Source of the DNA: a virus
Virus record (IMG/VR): IMGVR_UViG_3300010885_047252
Location: 23,761 to 87,760 of that record
DNA length: 64,000 nt
Strand: one strand, 5' to 3'
Positions 9,063 to 17,072 of this stretch are shown piece by piece. A model generated the notes under the pieces. That model made no database searches and was not told the origin of the DNA. It saw only the letters and a list, made by a program, of their open reading frames with translations. The position numbers and the translations under genes were made by a program. Numbering within the stretch: the stretch's first letter is position 1; every line of letters begins with the position of its first letter.

Positions 9063-9137
9063 GTGGGCTCTGTGGGACTTGAACCCACGACCAACGGATT
9101 ATGAGTCCGGCGCTCTAACCAACTGAGCTAAGAGCCC
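9063..9137 (-). tRNA. tRNA with CAU anticodon (Met or Ile2)
   Basis: Acceptor GGGCTCT/AGAGCCC, D arm TAGCTCAGTTGGTTAGAGC, anticodon loop CTCATAA, T arm GTGGG TTCAAGT CCCAC. Elongator Met and lysidine-modified Ile2 share this anticodon; the sequence alone does not decide. Confidence 0.9.
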
Positions 9138-9300
9138 GAAGGACAGTTGTGACCACCTGTGTCTGGGGTCAAGTGGATTGGTATATTCACTTTGTGGACA
9201 GGACAGTCGTAAACGAGTGTTAACCTGTAGCAATGGGGACTGTTAGCTCCCAAGTAATTAGTGATTGCATGTCACTGCATAACATTAATCAAGTAAAATA
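9138..9300 (-). other. Non-coding segment with several hairpins and GGACAG repeats
   Basis: No ORF with an RBS. GGACAG occurs three times; stems TGACC/GGTCA, AAGTG/CACTT, ACAGTC/GACTGT and AGTGA/TCACT can be drawn. Adjacent to a tRNA. Possible small RNA; class unknown. Confidence 0.35.
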
Positions 9301-9501
9301 TTAAAGCTTTCCAGCTCCTGGGACATATTGAGTAATCTTACCTGCTAAAAACATAATTGAAGGCTGATCATCTCTATCGTATTCAGCGCCGATTGACAAT
9401 AGTTCAATTATTTCTTCTTGTAATAAAGTAACTGCTAAAGTATCGTTTTGAAATTCGCCAGGAATATCAGCTTCAATTTCAATGTTAAATTTAACTTTCA
9501 T
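9301..9501 (-). CDS. Hypothetical small acidic protein
   Basis: 66 aa, not recognised: strand-like MKVKFNIEIEADIPG, an acidic helix and a short end. Its ATG overlaps the end of the upstream 54-aa gene. Confidence 0.65.
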   Translation of the reverse strand: MKVKFNIEIEADIPGEFQNDTLAVTLLQEEIIELLSIGAEYDRDDQPSIMFLAGKITQYVPGAGKL

Positions 9502-9655
9502 GAGTTGGTGTAGCCTCTTCTGTAAGTAGTAGGTATAGACGAATGTCTAATAATAGGTCTGTCATCTCAGATGACGAGACAAGCTGTTGACCAGAAATGT
9601 CTCCAATAGCTTTATCAACCATTTGGATAGCATTGTTTTTTGGATTAATAGTCAT
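9491..9655 (-). CDS. Hypothetical 54-aa protein
   Basis: Short gene read directly from the sequence (MTINPKNNAIQMVDKAIGD...). It starts in a TAATG overlap with the upstream gene and its end overlaps the next start, so it fills an otherwise empty gap in a chain of coupled genes. Amphipathic helix, leucine-rich end. Confidence 0.6.
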   Translation of the reverse strand: MTINPKNNAIQMVDKAIGDISGQQLVSSSEMTDLLLDIRLYLLLTEEATPTHES

Positions 9656-9933
9656 TACGCTTCCCCTCCACGTTTTTTATATATAGTAACTGCTTGCTCT
9701 AAGGTGCTGCAGTAATCGCCAGTAAAGGCTTCAAAGCCTTGAGGTCTTGCCACAACACTCCATACTACATATGGATGAAGTTGATTTTCTCCATGGCAAA
9801 TAGTTATCCAATGAGCATAAGAGTCATCAAGAACTCTATCAGCTTTTTTAGTAAGCGCTAAAACAGTCCGATTGGTGTGACCTACGGTATCACCAACATG
9901 AAGTTCATTTAATAAGTTTAACTCATTGGTCAT
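9655..9933 (-). CDS. Conserved phage hypothetical protein
   Basis: 92 aa: NELHVGDTVGHTN, WITICHGENQ, HPYVVWSV, and an end with YCSTLEQAVTIYKKRGG. The HPYVVW...A...Y..RGG layout recurs in phage hypotheticals. Cytosolic, function unknown. Confidence 0.75.
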   Translation of the reverse strand: MTNELNLLNELHVGDTVGHTNRTVLALTKKADRVLDDSYAHWITICHGENQLHPYVVWSVVARPQGFEAFTGDYCSTLEQAVTIYKKRGGEA

Positions 9934-10064
9934 AGAGTTTTGTCCTTAGTTGCTTTGCGGGCAGAATCAATCATTTCTTGAATGTCTTTCTCTTCTTCAT
10001 GAAGTGAAATAAGAGTAATGATACCCCAAAGTGCACCAATAGCAATGATTGCGTATATAAGCAT
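9930..10064 (-). CDS. 44-aa single-pass membrane peptide
   Basis: Starts in a TAATG overlap (MLIYAIIAIGALWGIITLI) and ends CTATGACC over the next ATG. Residues 2-20 are a transmembrane segment, the rest a charged helix. Too short for many gene callers but well framed by coupling on both sides. Confidence 0.6.
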   Translation of the reverse strand: MLIYAIIAIGALWGIITLISLHEEEKDIQEMIDSARKATKDKTL

Positions 10065-10279
10065 TACAATAAGTGAACATCATCTAAAAGATGAGTTGCT
10101 GGATGATTTATTTGATTAGAAAGCTTTTTAAAGTTTTTACGCTTTTTAATTTTATAACCAGCTGTATGAAGATCAAGAACAATTTGTTCAGGAATACCAT
10201 GCCAAATTGTAATGCCATACTTAGTTAAAGAATGGGCAATAATATCAAGCTTATGCTTTTCGTGTAGTTTAAATATCAT
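10064..10279 (-). CDS. Hypothetical basic protein
   Basis: 71 aa, His- and Lys-rich (HEKHKLDIIAHS, KIKKRKNFKK). Not recognised. Coupled by TAATG to the membrane peptide downstream. Confidence 0.65.
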   Translation of the reverse strand: MIFKLHEKHKLDIIAHSLTKYGITIWHGIPEQIVLDLHTAGYKIKKRKNFKKLSNQINHPATHLLDDVHLL

Positions 10280-10282
10280 TAG

Positions 10283-10369
10283 TTAATCCTTATGTGTGTA
10301 GGCATCGTAAACTATTCTTATAATAAAGAATGTAAACAATGCGTTGAATAAGAGTACAGTTTTGTACAC
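10283..10369 (-). CDS. Possible 28-aa hydrophobic peptide
   Basis: GTG-started reading (KTVLLFNALFTFFIIRIVYD) with one membrane segment, placed exactly between two genes. The upstream region shows no good RBS, so this is tentative. Confidence 0.25.
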   Translation of the reverse strand: MYKTVLLFNALFTFFIIRIVYDAYTHKD

Positions 10370-10375
10370 TAAGAA

Positions 10376-10576
10376 CTATACAAGACGAACGTTGTTTGCT
10401 TCAGGACCTTTACGGCCTTCACCAATCTCGAACTCGACACTCTGACCTGTGACAAGTCCACGTCGGCCAGATCCTTCTATGTTAGAAGAATGAACAAAGA
10501 TGTCTCCATCTGTTTCTGTAGAAATAAAGCCAAAGCCTTTTTCTTCATTAAAAAATTTTACAATACCTGTAGGCAT
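10376..10576 (-). CDS. cspA: Cold-shock domain protein
   Basis: 66 aa, full-length single [18 protein letters not shown] carries RNP1 (KGFGFI) and DIFVHSS carries RNP2; it ends NNVRLV. Binds single-stranded RNA or DNA as a chaperone. Stand-alone gene between small hypotheticals. Csp genes are common in actinophages and may keep early mRNA unfolded. Confidence 0.95.
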   Translation of the reverse strand: MPTGIVKFFNEEKGFGFISTETDGDIFVHSSNIEGSGRRGLVTGQSVEFEIGEGRKGPEANNVRLV

Positions 10577-10616
10577 TAGTACTCGTTTCTATTATATTAT
10601 TTGTTTGTTTATTTGT

Positions 10617-10892
10617 TTAATTATTATTTAAAAAATTAACTAAGATAACATTATCGTTATCTGTTGTTTGATCGTTTTTATAATAAAGAATTTTAGATTT
10701 AGCTACTTGAAAAGATAGCGAACCGTGGTCGAAGGTATCACGATAAAAATAAAGAATTTCATTTTCAGACATTTGTATATCTAAACGATATCCATCTTCT
10801 GCTAAAAAATATTTTAAAGCAGATTGTATAGAATCAAAATGATCGTGAATTACACCTTCGTTTGAACGAGTGTAGTATATAGGATTAGACAT
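10617..10892 (-). CDS. Hypothetical protein
   Basis: 91 aa. Start moved to MSNPIYY because that ATG overlaps the upstream stop as TAATG; the ATG 15 bases earlier is less likely. Mixed alpha/beta, Asn-rich end. Not recognised. Confidence 0.65.
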   Translation of the reverse strand: MSNPIYYTRSNEGVIHDHFDSIQSALKYFLAEDGYRLDIQMSENEILYFYRDTFDHGSLSFQVAKSKILYYKNDQTTDNDNVILVNFLNNN

Positions 10893-11104
10893 TACAGGTA
10901 TGTCCATTTATCAATTCCAGGAATAAGACCTAATGTAGATCCATTTTCCCAGTTTACAAAAACAGTACCATTGTCATCAACATAGTTAATAACACCTTGG
11001 GTACCAGGAGTTAAAGCAGTAAATTCATCAGTGCAACTAATTAATTGAACTTTTTTTCCAATAAGAGTTTTACCGAATTGAGCATATATGTGATTGTTTT
11101 TCAT
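10892..11104 (-). CDS. DUF4314-like protein
   Basis: 70 aa. Start set at MKNNHIYAQF; a longer reading passes through tRNA-Asn. The core LTPGTQGVINYVDD-GTVFVNWENGSTLGLIPG matches the DUF4314 type of small SH3-like beta barrels common in phages. Function unknown. Confidence 0.8.
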   Translation of the reverse strand: MKNNHIYAQFGKTLIGKKVQLISCTDEFTALTPGTQGVINYVDDNGTVFVNWENGSTLGLIPGIDKWTYL

Positions 11105-11106
11105 AG

Positions 11107-11179
11107 CTCCCAGAGTAGGGGTCGAACCTACGACCAACGGATTAACAGTCCGTAGCTCTGCCAACTGAGCTATCTGGGA
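11107..11179 (-). tRNA. tRNA-Asn (anticodon GUU)
   Basis: Acceptor TCCCAGA/TCTGGGA, D arm TAGCTCAGTTGGCAGAGC, anticodon loop CTGTTAA, T arm GTAGG TTCGACC CCTAC. Complete cloverleaf; no CCA encoded. Confidence 0.93.
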
Positions 11180-11186
11180 TAAATTT

Positions 11187-11447
11187 TTAAATTATTACTT
11201 CAATTGAAGAATCATAATTTTGCAACTGAGGGTTATCAAGAAGTTGAATAGCAAATAACGGAGTAAGGTCGTGATTATCTAAATCTGTTTCAGTATTAGC
11301 AAATGACAAAGTTAAATTAGCTTCATGAAGAGATAATAAAAGTTCTCTAAGGTCAAGGCCTATAGGTCTAAGATTGTCAATTAAACGATGAGCTAAAAGA
11401 ATAAGATCTTGAGCTTCTTGACGTGTTGGTTGTAGTTTTGTTTTCAT
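11187..11447 (-). CDS. Hypothetical helical protein
   Basis: 86 aa, leucine-rich helices (LILLAHRLIDNLRPIGLDLREL). No Cys, no membrane segment of sufficient hydrophobicity. Not recognised. Confidence 0.65.
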   Translation of the reverse strand: MKTKLQPTRQEAQDLILLAHRLIDNLRPIGLDLRELLLSLHEANLTLSFANTETDLDNHDLTPLFAIQLLDNPQLQNYDSSIEVII

Positions 11448-11470
11448 GTTTTCCTTTATTGGTGGTTATT

Positions 11471-11740
11471 TTACCAACCGCAACGTGAAAATATCACAGC
11501 AGTTGAGAATACGTATATGAGTAAGAGTATTTCATACCTATAACGAGAATAAGCTCTAGCAGTACGTATACCTTTACGGTATAGTTTATCTTGTTTTCTA
11601 GCTAATTGATGATTGTCTGTACGAAATGGATAAGTAAAGAAATGATGATCTTCTATTGTTTGATTATGCTTCATTCCGTAATCAATGCCGTCAGTATACG
11701 GTCTGATTTTTGGAATTAAAGTATTAATTAATTTTCTCAT
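11471..11740 (-). CDS. Basic protein with C-terminal membrane anchor
   Basis: 89 aa; first 65 residues basic and His/Tyr-rich, then ILLLIYVFSTAVIF as a tail anchor. Not recognised. Confidence 0.65.
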   Translation of the reverse strand: MRKLINTLIPKIRPYTDGIDYGMKHNQTIEDHHFFTYPFRTDNHQLARKQDKLYRKGIRTARAYSRYRYEILLLIYVFSTAVIFSRCGW

Positions 11741-11749
11741 AGAAAGTAA

Positions 11750-11887
11750 TTAGTTAACTAATGACGAGACAACAAAACCAATTACCAATGCTAGTGCGCC
11801 AAGTGCTAACATAGTTATGCCGACTTGTCTCATAGCAGAAGGAGTTGGCTTTGAGTTAGAAGATGGATTAAAAGGAGGTTGTTGCAT
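11750..11887 (-). CDS. 45-aa membrane peptide
   Basis: Read directly: MQQPPFNPSSNSKPTPSAMR then a membrane helix (ITMLALGALALVIGFVVSS). ATG follows a GGAAAT stretch. Pro/Ser-rich N-terminus with a single C-terminal pass. Confidence 0.55.
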   Translation of the reverse strand: MQQPPFNPSSNSKPTPSAMRQVGITMLALGALALVIGFVVSSLVN

Positions 11888-11930
11888 TTTATTTCCTTAT
11901 TGTTGTTGTAATAGATATTATAGCACAGGG

Positions 11931-12013
11931 TACCCGAGACCGGACTTGAACCGGTAAGATCTTGCGATCCGGGGGGTTTAAGCCCCCTGCGTCTGCCATT
12001 CCGCCACTCGGGT
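11931..12013 (-). tRNA. tRNA-Leu (anticodon UAA)
   Basis: Acceptor ACCCGAG/CTCGGGT, D arm TGGCGGAATGGCAGACGC, anticodon stem GGGGG/CCCCC with loop containing TAA, long variable arm, T arm CCGG TTCAAGT CCGG. Class II tRNA. UAA reads UUA, frequent in this AT-rich genome. Confidence 0.93.
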
Positions 12014-12018
12014 GAGGT

Positions 12019-12279
12019 TTAATCTAGATTTTCAATACTAGACTGATAGTCTTGATAACTCATCCCAGAAGTAGTTAATATATTATAAACAGAATTGTAA
12101 TGAGATTGTAAGTCTACAATTTGATCTTGAGACAATTTACAATCTGGAATAGAAACATATCCTGGATAGGTAGTATCTTGTGCACTCATCATAGACTGCA
12201 CCCAATTAATAAGATATTGGGTAGATTTAATTGTTGTTAAGTCTTCAGAAGAAGACGTGATCATAATAGACATTGACAT
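12019..12279 (-). CDS. Hypothetical protein
   Basis: 86 aa, Ser/Thr-rich start, a PGYVSIPDCKLS turn, acidic helix. Not recognised. Confidence 0.6.
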   Translation of the reverse strand: MSMSIMITSSSEDLTTIKSTQYLINWVQSMMSAQDTTYPGYVSIPDCKLSQDQIVDLQSHYNSVYNILTTSGMSYQDYQSSIENLD

Positions 12280-12289
12280 AATAGGGCTT

Positions 12290-12457
12290 TCAGCTATTGA
12301 ATTTAATTATTTTATCCTTCAAACATTCAATACATAGGTATTGATTATACTTAATAGATTTGTTTACATTTTTAGAAATTAAACCACAGTCAGCACAAGT
12401 ATGATTGATATCTCTGTGTTGATACAAATTTTGTATAGGTTTAGGATTTTTCTTCAT
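12290..12457 (-). CDS. Small zinc-ribbon protein, 55 aa
   Basis: Read directly: basic start MKKNPKPIQ, then CADC (21-24) and CIEC (42-45), a classic two-knuckle zinc ribbon, and a Lys-rich end. Lies exactly in the gap between two genes. Confidence 0.65.
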   Translation of the reverse strand: MKKNPKPIQNLYQHRDINHTCADCGLISKNVNKSIKYNQYLCIECLKDKIIKFNS

Positions 12458-12465
12458 CTATATTT

Positions 12466-12858
12466 TTAATATACAGATTTCATTAATAAAGATACTTGTT
12501 GGAGAGTTTCATAACTAACGGAATTGTAAATTCTTTCAGAAACACAGGGGCCAAGAAGTAGACAAGGACCATATAAAGTCTTAGTGTAATTTTTAGAGTT
12601 TGTTCTATATATAGCAGTGGCAAAAAAATTAATTAAATAATCAATATTTAAATAAGAATTACATAGAGCTATGTTAAAGTTTTTATTGACTTCTATAAAA
12701 GATACATTATTAGAACTAAATACATAGGAAATTATTGAAGCGTAATCATCTGTTAAAACAGAAGGGTATTCCTTAGGAGGAACACTGATTGCTTTAATGG
12801 ATTTAGATGGATTAGGTAATCCATTAATGGTATTACTTAAGATAGAATTTCTATCCAT
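12466..12858 (-). CDS. Hypothetical protein
   Basis: 130 aa, Ser/Asn-rich; CLLLGPC motif near residue 100. Immediately downstream of the subtilase gene and probably co-transcribed. Not recognised. Confidence 0.65.
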   Translation of the reverse strand: MDRNSILSNTINGLPNPSKSIKAISVPPKEYPSVLTDDYASIISYVFSSNNVSFIEVNKNFNIALCNSYLNIDYLINFFATAIYRTNSKNYTKTLYGPCLLLGPCVSERIYNSVSYETLQQVSLLMKSVY

Positions 12859-12859
12859 A

Positions 12860-14443
12860 TTACTTTTTCTTACATTTAGAAAGTTTAAGATTACACTTGG
12901 TAGAAAACTGAACAGTTTTAATAGACTTAATAATAGGTTTATTCTTGGGATAAATGTTTATTCTAGTGCTATAAGCTGTTTTAGTACCATAAATGGTGAG
13001 CCCATAAAATTGACAATAGTCAATTGCTGAAGCAGGAACTAAAAGCTTATAGGAGTGAAAAGAATATACATCTTGTTTTGGAATAGTATAAGTATTTAAG
13101 TTATTACAGAACAATTCATAATGAGTTATAAATTGTTTATTTTGATAAGGGTCACGATATTTAACCCAAACAAAGTTTTTGTATAAACCATTTAAATCAA
13201 GAAGAATAGGTTTTGGAATAGGAGGTAAAGTTAAAGGAGGAGGAACAACAGTAGTAGTTGTTGATGTAGTGACTGGGACAGGAAGAGTAGTTGTAGTAGA
13301 GGTAGTAGATGTAGTGATAACTACAGGCAAAGTAGTGCTAGTAGTAGTAGGTAGAGTTGTTGTGGTAGTTGTTGAAACAACTGGAAGAGTAGTGGTAGTG
13401 CTAGGAATTGTAGTAGTAGACACTGGGGTATCTGTAAACATTGATGTAAAATCTAGTCTAGGTACAGATAGATTTGTATAAGCATCTTTAGAGGTTTTAG
13501 ATGCAGATATAAAATCTGAAACAACTTTATCAACAGATTGAACACCAAACTTAGAACGATAGACTGCAAATGCTCCAGCTACAAATGGAGTAGCCATAGA
13601 TGTACCTGAAGCCGATTGATATGCAGCACCAGTAATAGAAGATAGTATTCTAAATCCAGGTGCAGATAAAGTGGTATATTTATTTACATTTGAAAAATCT
13701 GCAATTAAAGATGTATTAGTATAAACAGCAGCAACAGAAACAGCATGGGATATACAAGCAGGAGCACTCATGCCATAAGCATAAGAGTTACCTGAAGCTA
13801 TGACTGTAGCTATATTAAGATCTTTAAGAGATTTAATAGCAGAAGTCATTTCTGGAATATAAGCGTCACAATTTGTAGTAAAAGTTTTAGATCCACCAAG
13901 AGACATGTTAATGGAAGTTATGCTGTACTGTGAAGAAATTGAATTAACCCAATTTAAAGCTTTAATGATATCATCATCATAAGCAGCTCCTGATGAATCA
14001 AAAACATTAATAACAATAATTTTGGCTTGAGGAGCTATTCCATGAAAGCTAGCATTACTGCCAACAACAATGCCAGCAACATGGGTGCCGTGCCAGTGAA
14101 CTGGTTTAGCTGCACCAATTCCAATCATAGAGGTAGATCCATTAGGGCATTTAGCAGCAAAGCAAGCTTCTAAAGCTACACGTCCTTGAAGAAATGGATG
14201 AGTAGAATCTACACCAGTATCCATGATAACTACATAAGAATCTTGACCTTTATAATTAAGATCATAAGGTAAATTAGCTCCCACAAATGGGATAGATTCA
14301 GCTAAACTAAAAGTAAACTTAACTGGACCGTTTGCACGAGCAACATCAAAAGTGGTAGCATTGAGATTGTTTACTCTGTATATACAAATAGAAAACAATA
14401 ATGCAGTAACTAAAAATAGTGATTTAAATTTAGAAATTTTCAT
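12860..14443 (-). CDS. Secreted S8 subtilisin-like serine protease
   Basis: 527 aa from MKISKFK, whose ATG overlaps the helicase stop (TAATG). Residues 6-24 form a signal peptide or membrane anchor. Catalytic triad Asp75 (IMDTGVD), His118 (HGTHVAG), Ser282 (GTSMATP), with oxyanion Asn219 (ASGNS). A Thr-rich linker of repeated TTTTTLP-type units (about 345-425) leads to a C-terminal domain of about 100 residues rich in Tyr, Lys and Cys. Likely exported and active at or outside the cell envelope. A subtilase is unusual phage cargo; possible roles are superinfection control, nutrient release or lysis aid. Confidence 0.9.
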   Translation of the reverse strand: MKISKFKSLFLVTALLFSICIYRVNNLNATTFDVARANGPVKFTFSLAESIPFVGANLPYDLNYKGQDSYVVIMDTGVDSTHPFLQGRVALEACFAAKCPNGSTSMIGIGAAKPVHWHGTHVAGIVVGSNASFHGIAPQAKIIVINVFDSSGAAYDDDIIKALNWVNSISSQYSITSINMSLGGSKTFTTNCDAYIPEMTSAIKSLKDLNIATVIASGNSYAYGMSAPACISHAVSVAAVYTNTSLIADFSNVNKYTTLSAPGFRILSSITGAAYQSASGTSMATPFVAGAFAVYRSKFGVQSVDKVVSDFISASKTSKDAYTNLSVPRLDFTSMFTDTPVSTTTIPSTTTTLPVVSTTTTTTLPTTTSTTLPVVITTSTTSTTTTLPVPVTTSTTTTVVPPPLTLPPIPKPILLDLNGLYKNFVWVKYRDPYQNKQFITHYELFCNNLNTYTIPKQDVYSFHSYKLLVPASAIDYCQFYGLTIYGTKTAYSTRINIYPKNKPIIKSIKTVQFSTKCNLKLSKCKKK

Positions 14444-16113
14444 TAGTATCTTTTCTTGTAATCTATTTTGTTTTGAAGCCATTTAGGCTTAGGATTGTTC
14501 TCGTAGTAACGAGAGATGATTTGACTTGCCATACCTTTGGTCATATCTGACGTAATAGGTATTCCAATTCTTTTTAAAAGTTTTTGTTGAGAATCTGTTG
14601 GAGAATCAACTCTCCAAGCAGCAGATGAATCAAGTAGTGCAACAGATGCTGCACGGTTGTTTTGAATCCATTTGTCTGAACGAGCAAATGCTTCTCTAAT
14701 GTCTGAAACAGTACCTAAAAGGGTAGTTGTTTTAGCATGGTTGTCATGTATAGTTACATTCCAACGACCAAGAGTATCGCACTTAATGCGCATATACTCT
14801 GTATTGTTTAAGCCAAGATGGTAATCGTCTTCACCAATTTCAGCCCAAACGAGTTTGGAATACTCCTGTACAACAGGATTAGGAGGAGGAGGCATAAACA
14901 AGTTAATGCGGGTATAAGCTATTTTGATGTCATCAGGATTGAGAACACGAACAGCTTCACCTGGACAGTAAGCCTCAAGTTCTTCAAACTTTTCAGCGAC
15001 GTCTGTTAGACTCTGTCCTTGTAAATCGAATTCTGGTGGGAGACCCAACAGAGTAGGAAGGCCAATAGGTTTCTTGCCTATAGTGGTGTCTGCAATATCT
15101 ATAATTGTACAATGCTTTTTACTTTCATGTAGGCGAGTTCCTCGTCCAACTATTTGAGTATAAAGTAAAGTTGATCGAGTAGGTTTTGCTAGAATAATAG
15201 TTTGAAGAGATGGCTCATCAAAGCCTTCAGTCAAAACGCCAACATTTACAATAACGGAAATCTGGCCAGTTGCAAACTGAGCAAGGATGCTTTCTCGTTC
15301 TTCTCGTGGAGTTGTTCCCACGATTACGGCGGTTGTTACCGACGCTTGCTTAAAGGATAAGGCCAAGTTTTCGGCGTGTCTGACGCCGGATGCGAATACA
15401 ATGGCTTTCGTATCCATTGCCAAATTGCGATAAGTGGCAACGACAAAAGCATTACGCTCAGGAGTATCCACTTTTTGTTCAAGCTGATCTTGGGCATATT
15501 CACCATTCCTTATTTCTACATCAGAGATGTCTACGTTTGTTTTAACTCTATAGCCGACGAGAGGGCAAAGCCATCCGTCTTTAATTAGATCTTGTATGGA
15601 TTTATAGTATACTATTTCTTCAAATACGTCAATTAACCTAGTTGAATCTGACCTCTGTGGCGTTGCAGTAACGCCCAAGAGGAAATCAGGAGAGAAATAA
15701 TCAATAATTCTTCTATAAGTAGGAGCAGCAGCATGATGGGCCTCATCTATAACTATGGTTTTAAAGTAATCTTTAGGATAAGCTTCAATACGAGGAGTAT
15801 TGTTTCTACCTAAAGTAGCAACACTGGCAACGACTACGTCGACATGGCCAGCTTTGCGTTCTGCTTGTTCAATTTCTACAACAAGATTAGGATTAGAAGC
15901 CATAATCTTATTGCGAGCTTGTTCAAGTAATTCAGCTCTATGAGCTAAGACTAACATTGGCAAAGAATCTTTGCGCAATATGGGAAGATGTGAAAATAAA
16001 ATAGTTTTACCTGCACCCGTAGGTAATACAACAAGTTGTCTGTTAATGCCATTAGCTTCATTAGCTATAATAGCATCGAGTGCCTCTTGTTGATATGGGC
16101 GAAGGGAGATCAT
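14443..16113 (-). CDS. SF2 DEAH helicase (RAD25/UvsW-like)
   Basis: 556 aa. N-terminal RPYQQEAL Q-motif-like box, Walker A LPTGAGKT (about 30-37), DEAH at 123-126, GVTATPQR (about 147-154), then the C-terminal RecA lobe with VGVLTEGFDEPSLQ and QIVGRGTR. Matches the UvsW/Ssl2-type DNA helicases used in phage recombination and replication restart. Coupled to the subtilase by TAATG. Confidence 0.93.
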   Translation of the reverse strand: MISLRPYQQEALDAIIANEANGINRQLVVLPTGAGKTILFSHLPILRKDSLPMLVLAHRAELLEQARNKIMASNPNLVVEIEQAERKAGHVDVVVASVATLGRNNTPRIEAYPKDYFKTIVIDEAHHAAAPTYRRIIDYFSPDFLLGVTATPQRSDSTRLIDVFEEIVYYKSIQDLIKDGWLCPLVGYRVKTNVDISDVEIRNGEYAQDQLEQKVDTPERNAFVVATYRNLAMDTKAIVFASGVRHAENLALSFKQASVTTAVIVGTTPREERESILAQFATGQISVIVNVGVLTEGFDEPSLQTIILAKPTRSTLLYTQIVGRGTRLHESKKHCTIIDIADTTIGKKPIGLPTLLGLPPEFDLQGQSLTDVAEKFEELEAYCPGEAVRVLNPDDIKIAYTRINLFMPPPPNPVVQEYSKLVWAEIGEDDYHLGLNNTEYMRIKCDTLGRWNVTIHDNHAKTTTLLGTVSDIREAFARSDKWIQNNRAASVALLDSSAAWRVDSPTDSQQKLLKRIGIPITSDMTKGMASQIISRYYENNPKPKWLQNKIDYKKRY

Positions 16114-16134
16114 ATTTTAGTTCCTTTTTAAAAA

Positions 16135-16320
16135 TTAAAATCCAAACAGATCTATGTCACCATAAAATTGTTCGACAATCATTTTACTTTCAACCCTACG
16201 AATATAGTCAACTTCAATTATTTTACCACAGATAACAGTATCATCGTGAATGATACAAGTTTTATCTGAGTTAATTTTTGGTTGAGTAATAAGTGGTTTT
16301 TTTTCGATTAATGTTAACAT
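16135..16320 (-). CDS. Hypothetical protein
   Basis: 61 aa with DKTCIIHDDTVICGKIIEVDYI. Sits between helicase and a 219-aa gene. Not recognised. Confidence 0.55.
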   Translation of the reverse strand: MLTLIEKKPLITQPKINSDKTCIIHDDTVICGKIIEVDYIRRVESKMIVEQFYGDIDLFGF

Positions 16321-16325
16321 AAGAA

Positions 16326-16985
16326 TTATCCAAACCTGATAGCTATTGAATTCTTGTCATCAATGTTTTGTTCGTTCAAGATTTCATAATGGAATCCATT
16401 GACATTGAAATAACGAAGCACTTCTTCATAAGTGAATGGACCAGAATTGTTTGAATGTGAAAACACAAAAAATAATTCTACCATATCACCAAGTGGAGAA
16501 TCTCCACTAGTGACACTGTGAGCTACCTTATTGATAAAAGATTCTTGCATAAGCCAGTTAATAGTATTATCTAAGTTATAAGTGTATGGGGTTGTATAGA
16601 TTAAGCAATGGTCAGGAGTTACAAATGTAACAACCATTGCATCTTTTTTAATATCGTCAGCAGAAGTTACTGTTACGTCGGTTGCGATGATAAATAATTC
16701 TGATGATATAGACATTGGGAAATAAAGCATTTCAGCCAAAGCAATATAGAGATCATCCTTATTTTCTGTGTCACGACAGGTAACTACGCCAACGATATTT
16801 TGATGACAACTGAATACAGACATAGTTGGGTGAAATGAATCACGACCAAATTTGTCTACATGTTGTTCAAAGAATTTTTGAAACTTTAAATATTCTGAGT
16901 AAGGATTTTTGCAGATGTAAGATACATCTGAATCAAACTTTTCAGGAGATTCAAAGTAAAGATTATTAGAGTCTTCGTGAGACAT
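16326..16985 (-). CDS. Hypothetical protein
   Basis: 219 aa, mixed alpha/beta (MVVTFVTPDHCLIYTTPYTY). Follows the strong terminator of the 846-aa gene, so it probably starts a new transcript. Not recognised. Confidence 0.65.
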   Translation of the reverse strand: MSHEDSNNLYFESPEKFDSDVSYICKNPYSEYLKFQKFFEQHVDKFGRDSFHPTMSVFSCHQNIVGVVTCRDTENKDDLYIALAEMLYFPMSISSELFIIATDVTVTSADDIKKDAMVVTFVTPDHCLIYTTPYTYNLDNTINWLMQESFINKVAHSVTSGDSPLGDMVELFFVFSHSNNSGPFTYEEVLRYFNVNGFHYEILNEQNIDDKNSIAIRFG

Positions 16986-17004
16986 GAGGTTTCCTTGTTA
17001 AAAT

Positions 17005-17051
17005 AAAAAAGGGTGTCCGCAAGTAGAATAATCTACTCACGAACACCCTTA
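17005..17051 (-). terminator. Strong intrinsic terminator after the 846-aa gene
   Basis: Long near-perfect stem (AAGGGTGTTCGTGAGTAGA / TCTACTTGCGGACACCC) with a 4-base loop, followed on the minus strand by TTTTTT. Confidence 0.85.
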
Positions 17052-17072
17052 AGTTAGTGTGATATGGCAATG

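Noticed and set aside
8906-11164. Long starts that read through tRNA-Met and tRNA-Asn
   Set aside because: The N-terminal extensions are translations of tRNA sequence; later ATGs with proper context were chosen.
13179-13481. Plus-strand ORF rich in Val
   Set aside because: It is the reverse of the Thr-rich linker of the subtilase; the coding signs are all on the minus strand.
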